The notes: a model not told the origin generated them from the sequence alone. Counted from the first letter of the stretch, positions 15,634 through 26,797 are shown. The stretch is 64,000 nucleotides of DNA from Vespa crabro (GCF_910589235.1 NC_060964.1:7829207-7893206), one strand, 5' to 3'. Numbers and translations are program-made.

Positions 15634-15701
15634 TTATTTATCTCTGTCTTTCCTGTTCGAGCAACGCGTTAGACAAATTCGTGGACTCGACTGACCCTCC
15701 T

Positions 15702-15737
<36 letters not shown>

Positions 15738-16106
15738 CTCTCTTTCTCTCTCTCTTTCTTCTTTCTTTTTCTATCTTTTTTTCCTCCTTCCTCTTACCTG
15801 CATGAAAAACAAAACCAAAAAGAAAAATAAAAAATAAATAAATAAACAAGATCATTATCGAAAACTATTCCCCAATCTGAAACGAATTCTTATTCTCGTT
15901 GAGTCTACGAATTTGCGCTTCGCTCCGGGTACAAAAAAAGTTTCCCTTGCGCTACTCGTACACACGTATATCCTATGAAGTAGAAAAATTTTCTTCGAAG
16001 AAAATTTTTCAACAAATAACGAGAGAAAGCCCGAATATCGCGTCGTGCGTAATAAGAACGAACGAAAGATCGTCGAATCTCGTCGTTTGACGATGACGAG
16101 AAAGAG

Positions 16107-16139
<33 letters not shown>

Positions 16140-16382
16140 GAGGAAAAGAAGGAGGAGGAGGTAAAGGAGAACAAAAAAAAAAGAGAAAAAATAAGAGAAA
16201 AAAGAACACACACACACAAAGAGAAAGAGTATGGTCCGTGTGAGTAAAATGATTCGACGATTTTTCGATCATTGAACCATGGAGATTCACCGTTTATAAA
16301 AGGATAATCCAACCATTTCCGTGACTAATCGCCTGTTCTCTTGTCTTTTCTCCGGGGGATTTTCGGAAATTCCTCGATTCAG
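8130..16382. other. Non-coding, probable intron preceding the M3 exon
   Basis: No exon of the receptor extracellular domain, M1 or M2 could be found here by eye. Main repeats: (TA)n 8453–8509, (TC)n tracts 8862–8990, (GA)n 9965–9988, (TC)n 10084–10120, 10904–10931, (TA)n 12321–12360, poly-A 12739–12756, (TA)n 13438–13480, 13567–13614 and 13940–13975, (TC)n 14793–14868, 15063–15113, 15449–15500, (TA)n 15594–15630, (TC)n 15702–15733, and a GGA-rich purine tract 16085–16165. Short unique AT-rich segments separate them. Confidence 0.55.
15983..16010. repeat. Perfect 28-bp palindrome
   Basis: The arm GAAAAATTTTCTTC (15983–15996) is followed immediately by its exact reverse complement (15997–16010), with no spacer. 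It lies about 370 bases upstream of the M3 exon acceptor. The central TTCTTCGAAGAA contains alternating TTC/GAA blocks, which resembles heat-shock-element nGAAn spacing (GAA/TTC inverted). That resemblance is only a pattern match. Confidence 0.85.
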
Positions 16383-16492
16383 GGTCGTACTTCAATTGCA
16401 TCATGTTCATGGTGGCGAGCAGCGTCGTCTTGACCGTTATGGTGCTAAATTATCATCACAGAACGCCCGACAGATACGTCATGCCTAATTGG
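16383..16492 (+). CDS. nAChRa7: Nicotinic acetylcholine receptor alpha subunit, exon with M3 (alpha5/alpha7 clade)
   Basis: This exon encodes the third membrane helix of a pentameric cation channel subunit gated by acetylcholine, acting in neuronal plasma membranes. It begins in phase 1 (two bases, completing a Gly codon from the previous exon), then reads S-YFNCIMFMVASSVVLTV, the near-invariant M3 of insect alpha subunits, followed by LNYHHRTPDRYVMPNW. The acceptor is CAG ending at 16382 and the donor is GTAAGA at 16493; 36 complete codons. Insect alpha5, alpha6 and alpha7 subunits share the YHHR segment. The loop downstream fits alpha7/alpha5 better than alpha6, so the symbol is provisional. 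Upstream exons (signal peptide, ligand-binding domain, M1, M2) are not in the visible sequence and probably lie before this window. Confidence 0.95.
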
Positions 16493-16601
16493 GTAAGAAT
16501 TCATTATCAAATTAATTGCTTCCGTTGTCGGACGTTAAACCGTGTTCCATTCTATTGTTGCTCGATATATATACATATGTAATATATACATACGTACATG
16601 C

Positions 16602-16650
<49 letters not shown>

Positions 16651-17143
16651 CATGTATGTATGTACGTATGTATGTATGTACACTGTACATATAAATTCAT
16701 AAATACGTATATATAAATAAGATATATATGCGCTCGATCCATATATCTTAATACAAAACGCTCGAGTAAATTTTATCTACCATTTCATTCTCGTTCTCGC
16801 GTAAAAACTTTTAACCGGACTTCGAGTGGTATACTAGAAGAAGCATAAACAAACGATTCCATCGACGCTTTGCTTTATAAAACGTTTTATGCGCGGCACA
16901 AACGGCATAGTGGCCATTACCGCCATTAAAAGACTGTGTTTTAGTTTCTGAAAGTTTAAAGTGCCTTAGAGGCGTTGATCCTCCCTCTTGGCCGCTCGGT
17001 TACTGGAACTTTCATAAACCAAGAAGAAACGTTCTTCGGAGGCAAGATGCAAAAAAAAAGCAACAGAAACTTTTCTCTTTCGTTCTTATCTTTCTTCAAC
17101 TCTTGTTCAATCTCTCTCTCTCTCTCTTTCTCTCTCTCTTCCT

Positions 17144-17191
<48 letters not shown>

Positions 17192-17440
17192 TTCTTTCTC
17201 TTCTTTTCATTTCTTTTTAATTTTCTTTTTTCTTCGTTCGTTAATTTCCCTTTTCATTACGTTCATCCGTTCGAATGTTAACGATACTCTCATCCCGATC
17301 ACATCTCGTCTCGTCTCGTCGAACGTTCCTTCTTGCGAGAGAAATAAAAGAAAAAAAAAAAAAAAAAAAAAGAAAAAAGACAAATCAAATATAATCAAAG
17401 ATAAATAGGTAATCATTATAAATTATTCGATCTATCGCAG
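16493..17440 (+). other. Receptor intron between the M3 and loop exons
   Basis: A 948-base intron with GTAAGA donor and TCGCAG acceptor. It contains (TA)n at 16610–16647 flanked by imperfect CATA/TATG units, several (TC)n tracts at 17110–17205, and a poly-A run at 17350–17371. Apparent open frames on either strand are translations of these tracts. Confidence 0.9.
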
Positions 17441-17655
17441 ATCAGAAAGGTGTTCCTACAGTGGCTGCCATGCATATTATGCATGAGCCGTCCTGGCAAG
17501 AAGATCACGAAGAAGAGTCTTCTTGTGGGCAATCGGATGAAAGAACTCGAGTTGCAGGAGAGAAGCAGTAAGAGCTTGCTGGCGAACGTTTTAGATATCG
17601 ACGATGATTTTCGTCATGGAAACAGTGCTGCCAATCCAGCTTCCACTTATATAAG
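17441..17655 (+). CDS. nAChRa7: Nicotinic receptor alpha subunit, start of M3–M4 cytoplasmic loop
   Basis: The exon starts in phase 0 with IRKVFLQWLPCILCMSRPGK and has 71 full codons plus two bases of an Arg codon. It carries the insect signature ELQERSSKSLLANVLDIDDD followed by FRH. That signature is shared by insect alpha5, alpha6 and alpha7 subunits. The preceding KKITKKSLLVGNRMKELEL is typical of alpha7/alpha5 and unlike alpha6, which has a longer insertion here. The loop is cytoplasmic and is where receptor trafficking and regulation are mediated in this family. The Cys in ILCMSRPG stands where most family members have Arg (ILRMSRPG). The acceptor is CAG ending at 17440 and the donor is GTATCG at 17656. 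The later part (GNSAANPASTY) is a variable low-conservation linker. Confidence 0.95.
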
Positions 17656-18524
17656 GTATCGATCCTATGTCTTTTGCAAATAAGCTTATACGTACAATAG
17701 ATACCACCAATAGCCATGCAGACTTTAAAGCCATCTCTTCATATATATATATATATATATATGCACACACACATACACATACACACACCTATAGATCCAA
17801 GACTTGAATCAATTTCTCTCGATTCGGAACAAAGTTCAAGCTTTATGTAAATTCACTATCACACACAGAGACACAGACTTACATAGAAATACACACACAT
17901 ACACACACGCCATACTACTTTCATCTCTATCTCTGCCAGCTTTTCGTTCTACCTTCATATTCATATTTAGTATTACATCGTGCCTTTCAATGTAATACTC
18001 AATATCCGATATGCTTGTCAAATAACAATCATGTTCAGGTTAAATTTATCTATCGTTTGCGAAGAAAGAAACAGATTATTGTATAACAAGAATAATTACT
18101 GTCAAATCAAATTACATTGATTAGATTAGAGAAACATAATGATATTTGCTAATAAAAATTAGACCAGTTTATTATGGGCTATTACTAGAAATTATATACT
18201 TATTTGCATATAGTTGTAATATCATTTTAAACGAGAAATATCTGATTCGAAGTATTGTTTTGTAGGATGTTTACATTATCCGAATAAATGTACCATGATT
18301 ATTCGCGCGAACGTTGATATTAGCCAGGATAATACCGGGTATTATACCGTTCTCACTAATAAACGATCTTCGCTTATTTGATTCAGGTATTTCGAATCTC
18401 TCAATACTATATTCATCTATTTAATAGCAAAAAATAAAATATATTTATAATATGGACGATGATGATTTGGGAAATATGATTACGAAAAATATCCTGACTT
18501 CGAATTAGTTTCGTTTTAATATAT

Positions 18525-18574
<50 letters not shown>

Positions 18575-18797
18575 ACATCGACGTAGAGATATTAGCCCGG
18601 ATATTCGTTGATTTAATAAAAATAACAAAAAACAAAAAAACAAAATAATGAAGAAAAAAAGAAATATGTAGGTATTTACGATAAGTATTTAAGCTGGAGA
18701 TTTAAAAAAATGATAACGTAAATTTCCTATTATCCAATTAGATTCGTTTTAATGATATAATATTTTTTTTTTTTGTTTTTTATCATTCTAATAGCAG
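17656..18797 (+). other. Receptor intron within the cytoplasmic loop
   Basis: A 1142-base phase-2 intron. It contains (TA)n at 17742–17763 followed by (CA)n, (TA)n at 18533–18560 followed by poly-T, and otherwise unique AT-rich sequence. I looked for an alternative loop exon and found none with convincing borders. Confidence 0.85.
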
Positions 18798-18995
18798 GTC
18801 GGCGTACGGCACGCCATTATCCGGACGGCCGGCGACGGTCGAAGAAACGTCGGCGTCTTTACCGCTAAGCGGTATGCAGAGAGAACTTCACACGATTCTC
18901 AAAGAATTACAGTTTATCACGAGTCGTATGAGAAAGGCCGATGAAAACGACGAGGTGATTAACGATTGGAAATTTGCTGCCATGGTGGTCGACAG
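18798..18995 (+). CDS. nAChRa7: Nicotinic receptor alpha subunit, MA helix and pre-M4 exon
   Basis: The exon completes the split Arg codon and encodes 65 full codons. First comes a variable Ser/Thr/Pro-rich part (SAYGTPLSGRPATVEE), then the amphipathic MA helix ELHTILKELQFITSRMRKAD. It ends with the conserved WKFAAMVVDR at the edge of M4. The TVEE and KELQFIT features match insect alpha7 as I remember it. In this family the MA helix lines the cytoplasmic exit portals for ions. The acceptor is CAG ending at 18797 and the donor is GTATGG at 18996. If the donor is not used, reading continues into the intron (see the (ATT)n feature). Confidence 0.95.
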
Positions 18996-19007
18996 GTATG
19001 GTTTCTA

Positions 19008-19046
<39 letters not shown>

Positions 19047-19130
19047 CATCGTCATTATTATAACGTAAATAAAATAATACGTACAAATTATAATGATAAT
19101 TTATTTATACGAATGTTTATTAAAATAAAG
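18996..19130 (+). other. Short last coding intron with in-frame (ATT)n tract
   Basis: The intron is only 135 bases, so it is the shortest of the three coding introns. An (ATT)n microsatellite occupies about 19008–19047. The acceptor side is AT-rich with a poor pyrimidine tract, ending in AAATAAAG. Unspliced reading continues in frame from the MA-helix exon through four residues, about 14 isoleucines, Val-Ile-Ile-Ile-Thr, and stops at TAA 19066–19068. Confidence 0.85.
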
Positions 19131-19215
19131 GCTCTGCCTGATCGTCTTCACGTTATTCACGGTGCTGGCCACGGTCGTAATACTGTCTAGTGCGCCACAC
19201 ATAATCGTCCACTAA
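19131..19215 (+). CDS. nAChRa7: Nicotinic receptor alpha subunit, M4 and C-terminus
   Basis: The final coding exon completes the Arg codon and reads LCLIVFTLFTVLATVVIL, the lipid-facing M4 helix. It is followed by the short extracellular tail SSAPHIIVH and a TAA stop (19213–19215). The tail SAPHIIV is the standard insect alpha-subunit ending, usually followed by Gln, so a His here is a small variation. The exon starts after AG at 19130. The weak acceptor is unusual, but homology makes the border certain to within a few bases. Confidence 0.93.
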
Positions 19216-19288
19216 TAGACTGCCCCGGTCGAGACACCGAAGATAATGCACAAAAAATCGTCGCTGAAATAGCGTCACCTCGAATTTG
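19216..19288 (+). other. Receptor 3'UTR, proximal part
   Basis: Seventy-three bases of unique sequence follow the stop (with a second in-frame TAG right after it). They end at a good donor, G|GTAAGA (GT at 19289–19290). This suggests the 3'UTR is interrupted by an intron. Confidence 0.55.
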
Positions 19289-19676
19289 GTAAGAACAATC
19301 GTCCCTTTTCATTCGAATATCTTTTACTATTTTATATCTGTCCATTTGTGTCTTAAACGTGAGAGAAGCAAAAAAAAAGAAAAGAAAAGAAAAAAAAAAA
19401 AAACAAAAAAATAATAATTGAAATTCTTGAACTCTTATTATCGATAAATGAGATCTTTGTTTATAGTGCTTTATGCAAACAAAAAAAAATATATATATAT
19501 TTTTTATTTTTGTATATTTGTATACACTAATTCATTCCATTACACTTAATGACTATCGTATAATGAAATAATATTTCGAATTTAACGTGAATCCAAAGTG
19601 ATTGGATATATTGATTAGAAAGAAAAAAATAAAAATACTTGTCGCACATTTCCCCTTTTCTTTCTCTCTTTCTCAG
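19289..19676 (+). other. Probable 3'UTR intron
   Basis: The donor GTAAGAAC at 19289 pairs with an excellent acceptor: a run of C and T from about 19650 ending in TTTCTCAG at 19676. The 388-base interior is AT-rich, with A homopolymers at 19368–19404 and (TA)n at 19489–19500. Splice-site quality is the only evidence. Confidence 0.45.
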
Positions 19677-20421
19677 AAGCAACGTTCGCGCGCGTGATTT
19701 GCGGGACCGACACTCTACTACTACTACTACTACTACACTACTACAACTACTACTAGTACTACTACTACTACTACTACTGTTACTACTACTGCTACTACTA
19801 CTACTATTACTACTACTACTACTACTGACGAAACAGAAAGAGAGAGAGAGAGAGAGAGATAGAAAAAAGAGAGAAATAATGGAGAAAGAAAAAGGAAGAG
19901 AAAAAGGAAGATACCGGGATAAAGGACGAAAAAGGGACGGGGATACAACAACGATCGAAGAAAAAACGAGCCTGATCATCGAAGAGCTCTTTGACAACGG
20001 AGCTTCGTCATTAAGAGGGAATACATCCGTCGAAAATCCTTTGGACTACTAAACATCGTCCATTTCACCAACGCCGTCGATCTCGCCCTCTTCGTCGTAC
20101 CTTTCGTTTCGTCGATTAAGAAGAGACAAGAGACAAGAGAAAGAGACGGTCAGAGAGAAAAAGTAAGAGAAAGAGAGAGAGAGAGAGAAAGGAAGAGCCC
20201 TATTTACCACGATTACCAACACTTTTTTTCTTTCGTATCGATCATTTTTCTGTTCCAAATAAAAGAGTAAAAAGAAAAGAAAACAGCAGAAAAACAAGAA
20301 AAAGGCAAAAAAAGAATGAAAAAGAAAATGAACAAAAATAAACAGGGAAGGCAATTCACGTCGATGATCAATTCACTCTCTCTCTCTATCTATCTATCTC
20401 TCTTTCTCTCTCTTTCTCTCT

Positions 20422-20463
<42 letters not shown>

Positions 20464-20484
20464 TGGAAAAGAGATCGGAATAAA
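19677..20484 (+). other. Candidate distal 3'UTR exon, (CTA)n-rich
   Basis: The segment begins after the strong acceptor at 19676. It contains (CTA)n at 19715–19826, (GA)n at 19838–19859, and (TC)n at 20376–20460. AATAAA hexamers at 20337–20342 and 20479–20484 are possible polyadenylation signals; another lies at 20581–20586. Open frames here on both strands are translations of the trinucleotide tract. The true 3' end cannot be fixed from sequence. Confidence 0.35.
19715..19826. repeat. (CTA)n trinucleotide repeat
   Basis: About 35 units of CTA with a few interruptions (ACA, TGT, TGC). On the opposite strand it reads as poly-Ser or poly-Val, which explains the long apparent frames here. Confidence 0.95.
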
Positions 20485-21178
20485 TGATATTCAGACTCTT
20501 CGCGATACGCGCGATTCCTCGAACGAACGAACGTCGTTAAAAACCCGGCCTTTCACGGCGGCGTCAATAATGATAATAATAATAAATAGTATAAATAGCT
20601 AAAAAGGAAACTATTATATTCGAATCGCTTAGCGCGCGCGCTCTCGCTCTCTAATGTTTCCCTATATATATATATATATACATACATACATACATACATA
20701 CATACACAAAACATACACCCACACACATACGTGTATATATAACGCCGGTGCGCGCGCGCGCCTGCGCGACCGAGCTCGTAGATAAACGTTAAATATCTTC
20801 GAACAACTGCCAAACATGGAGGAGCTCTCGTGTCAGGGGTGACCAATATATGTATATCGTTTTTTTCGAGATGGATCGATCGATCGAACGAATGACCGAG
20901 CGAAAGAACGAACGAGCGAACGAGCGAGCGAGCGAGCGAACGAGCAAACGAGCGAAAGAACGAAAGAATGAACGAACGAACGCATGAACGAACGTACGTG
21001 AGTGAAAAAAAAAAAAAAAATAAATAAATAAATAAGTAAATGAATCGACGATTCGATGTTCTTGAGAAATCTATTCATTGTATAGATCATTCGTGAAAGT
21101 TTCTTTTAAAGCGGAGATAAAATAGATAAGAAAATTCTACTTATATATGTATTATAACTACACACGTATATAAACAAC

Positions 21179-21224
<46 letters not shown>

Positions 21225-21764
21225 ACATACATACGATATGAGTTTGTTATCACAAAAAGATTTCACGAAAGGATCTCTGCGTAAACTTTTTCAAATTTTT
21301 TAATACTTCTCAAGAACGCCGACGTGTCGATCGTATCGATCGTGAATTATCGAGGAGGGGTTGAGGTCGTAAAAAAATGTGGGGGATTGGTTGGTTGGTT
21401 GGTCGATAAGTAGATATGGTATATAAATGTGTGTGGACAAAACTGCCAAGTCGCATCACCCCTGCTTTCCGTACAGATAACTCGCGAGTTGTTCTCGAGG
21501 ATTTCGTGACGCGAGAAGGGTCAGAGGAAGAAAGGAAAATGAGGAAGGAAGGAAAAAAGAAAGTGGGATGAAGAGAAAGGAATGAAGCTAGAAAGAAAGA
21601 AAGAAAGAAAGGAAAAAAGAAAGGAAAATTGGAGAAAAAGATTTCAAAGAGATAATTCGCATACTTTCGAACGTCGAAGAAAAAAGACAGCTTTGGTAAG
21701 AACATAAGAAGATTTTCATATCTTTCTTTTTTTTCTTCTTCTTCTTCTTCCTCTTCATCCCCAT

Positions 21765-21795
<31 letters not shown>

Positions 21796-22090
21796 TTCTC
21801 CTTATTCTTTTTCTTCATCTTTTTCTTCATCATCGTCTTCTTCTTCTTCTTTTTTTTCATCTTCTTCGTCTTATTATTTTTAACGGATAGATCTTATCTT
21901 GAATGAGTCAAGGCCATGGTAGTCGCCCATCGTCTCCATAAAAACACTTTACGTTTACGTTCCGTGCTTTGCCTTTTATTATCCACCGGTTCTGGTTATT
22001 ATTTGGCTTCTATAACATCTTGCGACGTGGTAAACGAGCGCCACGCAATTTGTTACTTGATCGTATAAACGCGACTAGACGAGCAGGTTA
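20485..22090. other. Non-coding, mixed short tandem repeats
   Basis: No gene is seen. The stretch holds (TA)n and (CATA)n at 20664–20705, an alternating CG run near 20749–20762, the GAAC/GAGC tetranucleotide array at 20875–21003, (TA)n at 21183–21217, (GAAA)n near 21590–21612, and a CTT/CAT trinucleotide complex at 21733–21870. Confidence 0.7.
20875..21003. repeat. Degenerate (CGAA/CGAG)n tetranucleotide array
   Basis: About 30 four-base units alternate among CGAA, CGAG, CAAA and GAAA forms. The same type of array recurs at 26157–26219 and 54087–54154. On the minus strand all three read as a repeating Phe/Leu-Val/Ala-Arg-Ser pattern. Confidence 0.9.
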
Positions 22091-24292
22091 ACGTTTAATG
22101 ATAAGAGATAAGAGGATCTTTTCGTGGTTGCGTTTAGACGGGAATATGATTAGACGAAAAAAGGAAAGGAGAAAAAATAAGATCCTATATATATATGTAC
22201 GGGGTGTCCTCTTTCAATCGATCCTTATACGAATATCATCGAAATTCTTGAGGATGACGAAGATTCGTTTGAAGTATTTCTTTCCCTATTTTGTATGGGT
22301 TCCTTGTCTATCGATGATCAATGGCCTTGAAACTATTTCATTCAAATATTCACAGATAACATTAAGAAATATCGATGAATTTTACGATCAGTCGATCGAT
22401 TATAATGAGAGATACCCTGTATATTATTGTATACTTGAAAAGATCGACGTGTTTCCTGATTCGTGAATAAACGAAATCACGTTGAATTTCCTCGGTTACC
22501 ACGAGAAAATTCAATTTATAGAGAAACTTCGAAAAGCCATGCCGGAAAGTCCGAAAGGTCGTAGAATGATTCGGTTCATAAAGCATGATGGATGATACGA
22601 GAAAAAGAGATAGAGAGCTTTGGAAATACGTCGAAACATATGGGATATAGGAGCGATAGCGGTTTAGAATTTTGCGTATATCAACGGCGTTACTCCGTAA
22701 AATTTTTTTTCTCCTTTTTTTTCTTTTTACTCTTTTGCACTTTTTTTTATTTCTTTTTTATTTTCTTTTTTTTTTACGCAAGAAAGGAAGGAAGACATAT
22801 ATCACGAAGGAAGGAAAGAAAAAAAAAGAAAAATTCTTTCTCTTTTCTTTTTCATTTCCTTTTTCCTTTCTTCGCTTTTTTTTCTTTTTTTTTTTTTTCT
22901 TTTTTTTTTCTTCATAAATTTTCGCATTATAACGTTACGCGTAAAACTGAAGAATAAATTTACTGTCGAATCGGGCGCACGCGAGATAATCCAAAGCATT
23001 CTAACGTAAAATACAACCAACGGAGAGATCTATAAGTATTCGGTAGATAGTTTCGAGCGATCGAATCCTCCAAAGTTTAGCTCGTAAAGTTCCTTGAGTT
23101 ACAGACAGCATACAGAAACGAGGAGAACGATGATCGCGGTACGCAAATGAATTTGCTTGAACTCGTTAAAGCGTCGAACTTTAGGACGAATGGTCGACCC
23201 TTTTGAAAGGTTATGAATCGGATCTATGGTGAATACCGATTGTTAGAGAAAATCCGTGATCGAATCGATTGAATGATCCTTATACGTAATATCCATTCGT
23301 GTATAATATTTAAAATTCATCGAATAATATTTTTATTTTTAAATAACAATGGAATGTTGATGGGATATAATAGTGATGGAAAATAAAATTTACAATTATG
23401 TCGAAAATGAATACCCTTCTCGCTTGATAGAAAAACTGTACGGAAGGACAGAGTGATTTCATCGTTCAAACGACGCGAAAAACATAATAACGAGTAATAT
23501 TGAAGTGTTCCGATAAAAAAATACTCAAGTAAATATGTAAATAATGGACGTTCGCGTGGCGCGGGACTCAAGTAAATATGTAATCAAGTTTTAGAAGGAC
23601 AAATTCTAATCATTTCTCTTTCTCGTCTCATGCGGCTGAACGTAACAAGCCGGATCATCTTCGCGCGCTCGTTCAAATTTTAGCAACAATGCGAAGCTTT
23701 TTTGCTGCGTCTCATTATAAATTGTGAAATAATAAGAGGAAAATAAGAAGAAGAAAATAAAAGAAAAAAAATTATATATATATAAATATATATATAAATA
23801 TATAAAAAGAAAAGAAAAGAAAAGCAAAGAAAGAAAATGGGATCGTGTCTTCGAGATGATCGAGCGAAACTTTTCACATTTTTATCTCGTTGAAACAGTC
23901 AACGTTAAATTCATGCACTGTCGATCGATGGGACTCGTGATCGCTTGATTTGCGATCTTAGACAATCATTTTTATCTCGCGTTTCGGACAAAGGATAAGA
24001 ATTTTCTATTGTTTTTTTTTTCTTCTTCTTTTTCTTTGCTTTTTGTTTTCTCTTTTTTTTTTTTTCTTTTTCTTTTTTCTTCGTCGACGAGAAAATATGT
24101 TTTCGGTGCGAACGATTCGACGGTGCAAAGATGACGAAGAAAAATTATTTGGAGGACGATTTTCTTTATGTTTTTTCCGATAACAACGAAGCATAACGTA
24201 ACGTATGTAACGTGGCTTATCGTCGTTCGAAAGAAAAATCAGCCGAAACTGATGCGGTACGCATTAAACTCCCATATTCTCTCAGTCAGCGC

Positions 24293-24334
<42 letters not shown>

Positions 24335-24744
24335 GTATATATCGATAAGTGTACGAATAATTAACGGCGGCCAAGAAGGATACAACAACAAGCGATTGTA
24401 GATAAAACTATCGTGATATAATTAATTACACGGCACACGTTCGTTCGACGCGCGATCGGCACGTACCTATCGAAAAATCGAAAAATGAAGGACGATCAAA
24501 GATGATGGATCATTAAATCTCGTAATAGATGTCACGTTAGTATCCTAATATCTTTGCGTCCCGCGAAATGTTTCAAGTTCGAGTCGCCGGATCACGCAGG
24601 CGTATCGATCGACAAAACTACGGCATCTCTTTGGCGGCGAGAATATGCGGAGGAGTATGTCGTATATAACATAATAAAAAAAATAAAAAAATAATAATAA
24701 TAATAATAATAATATATTAATAATAATAATAAAAATAAATAATA

Positions 24745-24799
<55 letters not shown>

Positions 24800-25071
24800 T
24801 ATAATTACGCGCATATATTATCTTTATTATTATCGCGATCGAAGATTTTATATCGTAGCAACAACAACAACAGCAACAGCAACAACAAAAGAAGAAAAAA
24901 TGGACAAACGTGAAGTAACGTTGGTAATAACGTTGTAAAAGGAATGCATTGTTATATACATATAAACGTTCGTTAAACCAAAAGTAAACGTAGGATGATG
25001 CGTGCGAAGAAATTTTCCATTGTGTGTGTCTGTACATTTTAAAGGACTGAACAGTATCGAATAATAATAAC

Positions 25072-25125
<54 letters not shown>

Positions 25126-26150
25126 TTTTTTATTATTATTATTATTATCATAATGATAAAAATATAGGAGAAAGATTAAGAAAAATCATTCACGATCGAA
25201 GCATTGTGTGTAAAATAAAAAAAAAAGGAGAAAAAATGATTTCAAAAAAAAGAAAAAAAAAAAATAATGAGCATACATTGAACTATCGCTGCTAATGGTC
25301 CGTATAACGTAAAACGTGATAAGATTTTAGAATTGGTGTATGATAATCGTTCCATTAGTGTAAAATTATTTATTATCGTTTAAATGCCAAAGAAAAAAAA
25401 AACAAACAAACAAACATTGTTAGTTCTGTCGCTATATCACACTATTACTATTAATATAATTGCTACTATTATTATTAATAGTGTTACTAAATACTATTGT
25501 TACTAATACTATTACTATTACCATTAGTACCACTACTACTACTACTATTACTATACCTGCTGCAACTACTATTATCATATTACTGCTGCTATACTACTAC
25601 TATTACTACTACTAATTAATACTATCATATAATCTCGTAGTATATATAAATTATATATACTACGGCTACTGTTTCAACCATTGTTACTACTGTTAGTATT
25701 TAACTGCTGATACTATACAATCCTCTCTAAAAGAGGAATAGGATCAGTGCAAAATGAGGCACGAATCGATGAAAAAGGAAAAAAGAAAAAAATAACAAAA
25801 AAAAAAAAAAGGAAGAAAAAAGAAGAAAAAAAGAAAAAGAAAAAAAAAAGGAAAACCTCGCGGTGTCGTTGCGTTGCTCGAAAAAAAAATCAAAACTCGT
25901 GAGAAAATAACACATATCCTGTGGTATTATCGAATGTAATACGTACACGTATTCAAAATTCATTCTCATATATACAATTCAAATGTTAATTTTACGATCT
26001 ATCAACGATCTAACAAAATTATCAAATCTATCAGACATGAACGAAAAGATCGAGTTCGATCGAACGATCATCTTCTCAAATGATCGATGTTTCGCAAATG
26101 TTTAACTTGATATCGCACAAATATAAACTGACGTTTCGAATCGAATGAAA
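22091..26150. other. Geneless AT-rich stretch
   Basis: The stretch 22091–23600 is mostly unique AT-rich sequence with T- and A-rich tracts at 22690–22910. One open frame of 122 codons at 22098–22466 has mixed composition but no recognisable domain and no splice or promoter support. A short direct repeat, ACTCAAGTAAATATGTAA, occurs at 23523–23540 and 23566–23583. Further on are (TA)n at 24294–24328, (AAT)n at 24690–24800 and 25061–25149, degenerate ACT/ATT trinucleotides at 25440–25700, and purine-rich tracts near 25790–25855. Confidence 0.65.
25061..25149. repeat. (AAT)n immediately followed by (ATT)n, hairpin-forming
   Basis: (AAT)n runs from 25061 to 25125. After a run of T it is followed by (ATT)n to 25149. 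The two halves are complementary over at least six units, so the strand can fold back on itself. A microsatellite switching orientation within one array is less common than a plain array. Confidence 0.85.
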
Positions 26151-26797
26151 GACGCGAAACGAACGAACGAATGAACGAACGTACGAACGAACGAACGAAC
26201 GAATGATCGATCGATCGATATAAATGTAAATATAGTAGCACACTAACGTTATACTCGAGCGACAACTTGCGAGTTTTTCGAATACACTTGTGAGTCTCTT
26301 TTTCCGATAGACTGACTAGATTTTCTCAATTTGCTTATCTTTTTAGAAGGGCGAAGAGAGAAAAGAACGGTTCGCTTCGGACTATGGCGATTCAAGACAA
26401 AAGCTCGTTCGTTCTCCCCTCGAAATTTTTCAACCATCGCTATCACCATCCTCCCCCCCTCCCCACTCCAACCTCACTTTTCTTTCTCTCTTTCTCTTTT
26501 TCTTTCCCTCTCTTTCTGCCCACTTTTATTCCAATCTATCATTTCAACCACCCAATCCTCACCAGGTTACGTGTGTATTATTATCAGCGAGAATAGCGAA
26601 TATACGAGCGAGTCGAAACATGAAATGAAATATCGTATGTAAATAATTACTGTGATAAGATAAGATTATTAATTATTATTATTATCGCCGAATGCGAAAC
26701 CCCGTTATTGAGACGAAAGATGAAACGGAAATCGTGTCAGTAGCCAGATACTCGGTTTATTTCCTGGATCACACGTACGAGTTAATTAGAATAAAAA

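Noticed and set aside
15634..15855. Long Arg/Glu/Lys-rich or Ser/Leu-rich frames, repeated at many places in the window
   Set aside because: These are translations of (GA)n or (TC)n in either strand. They have no start context, domains or splice support.
19527..20052. 156- and 137-codon frames on opposite strands with poly-Ser and poly-Leu
   Set aside because: They are driven by the (CTA)n array and lie in the probable receptor 3'UTR and its intron.
22098..22466. 122-codon frame with fairly normal composition
   Set aside because: No family resemblance, no splice sites or promoter, and AT-rich intergenic context. A homology search would decide it.
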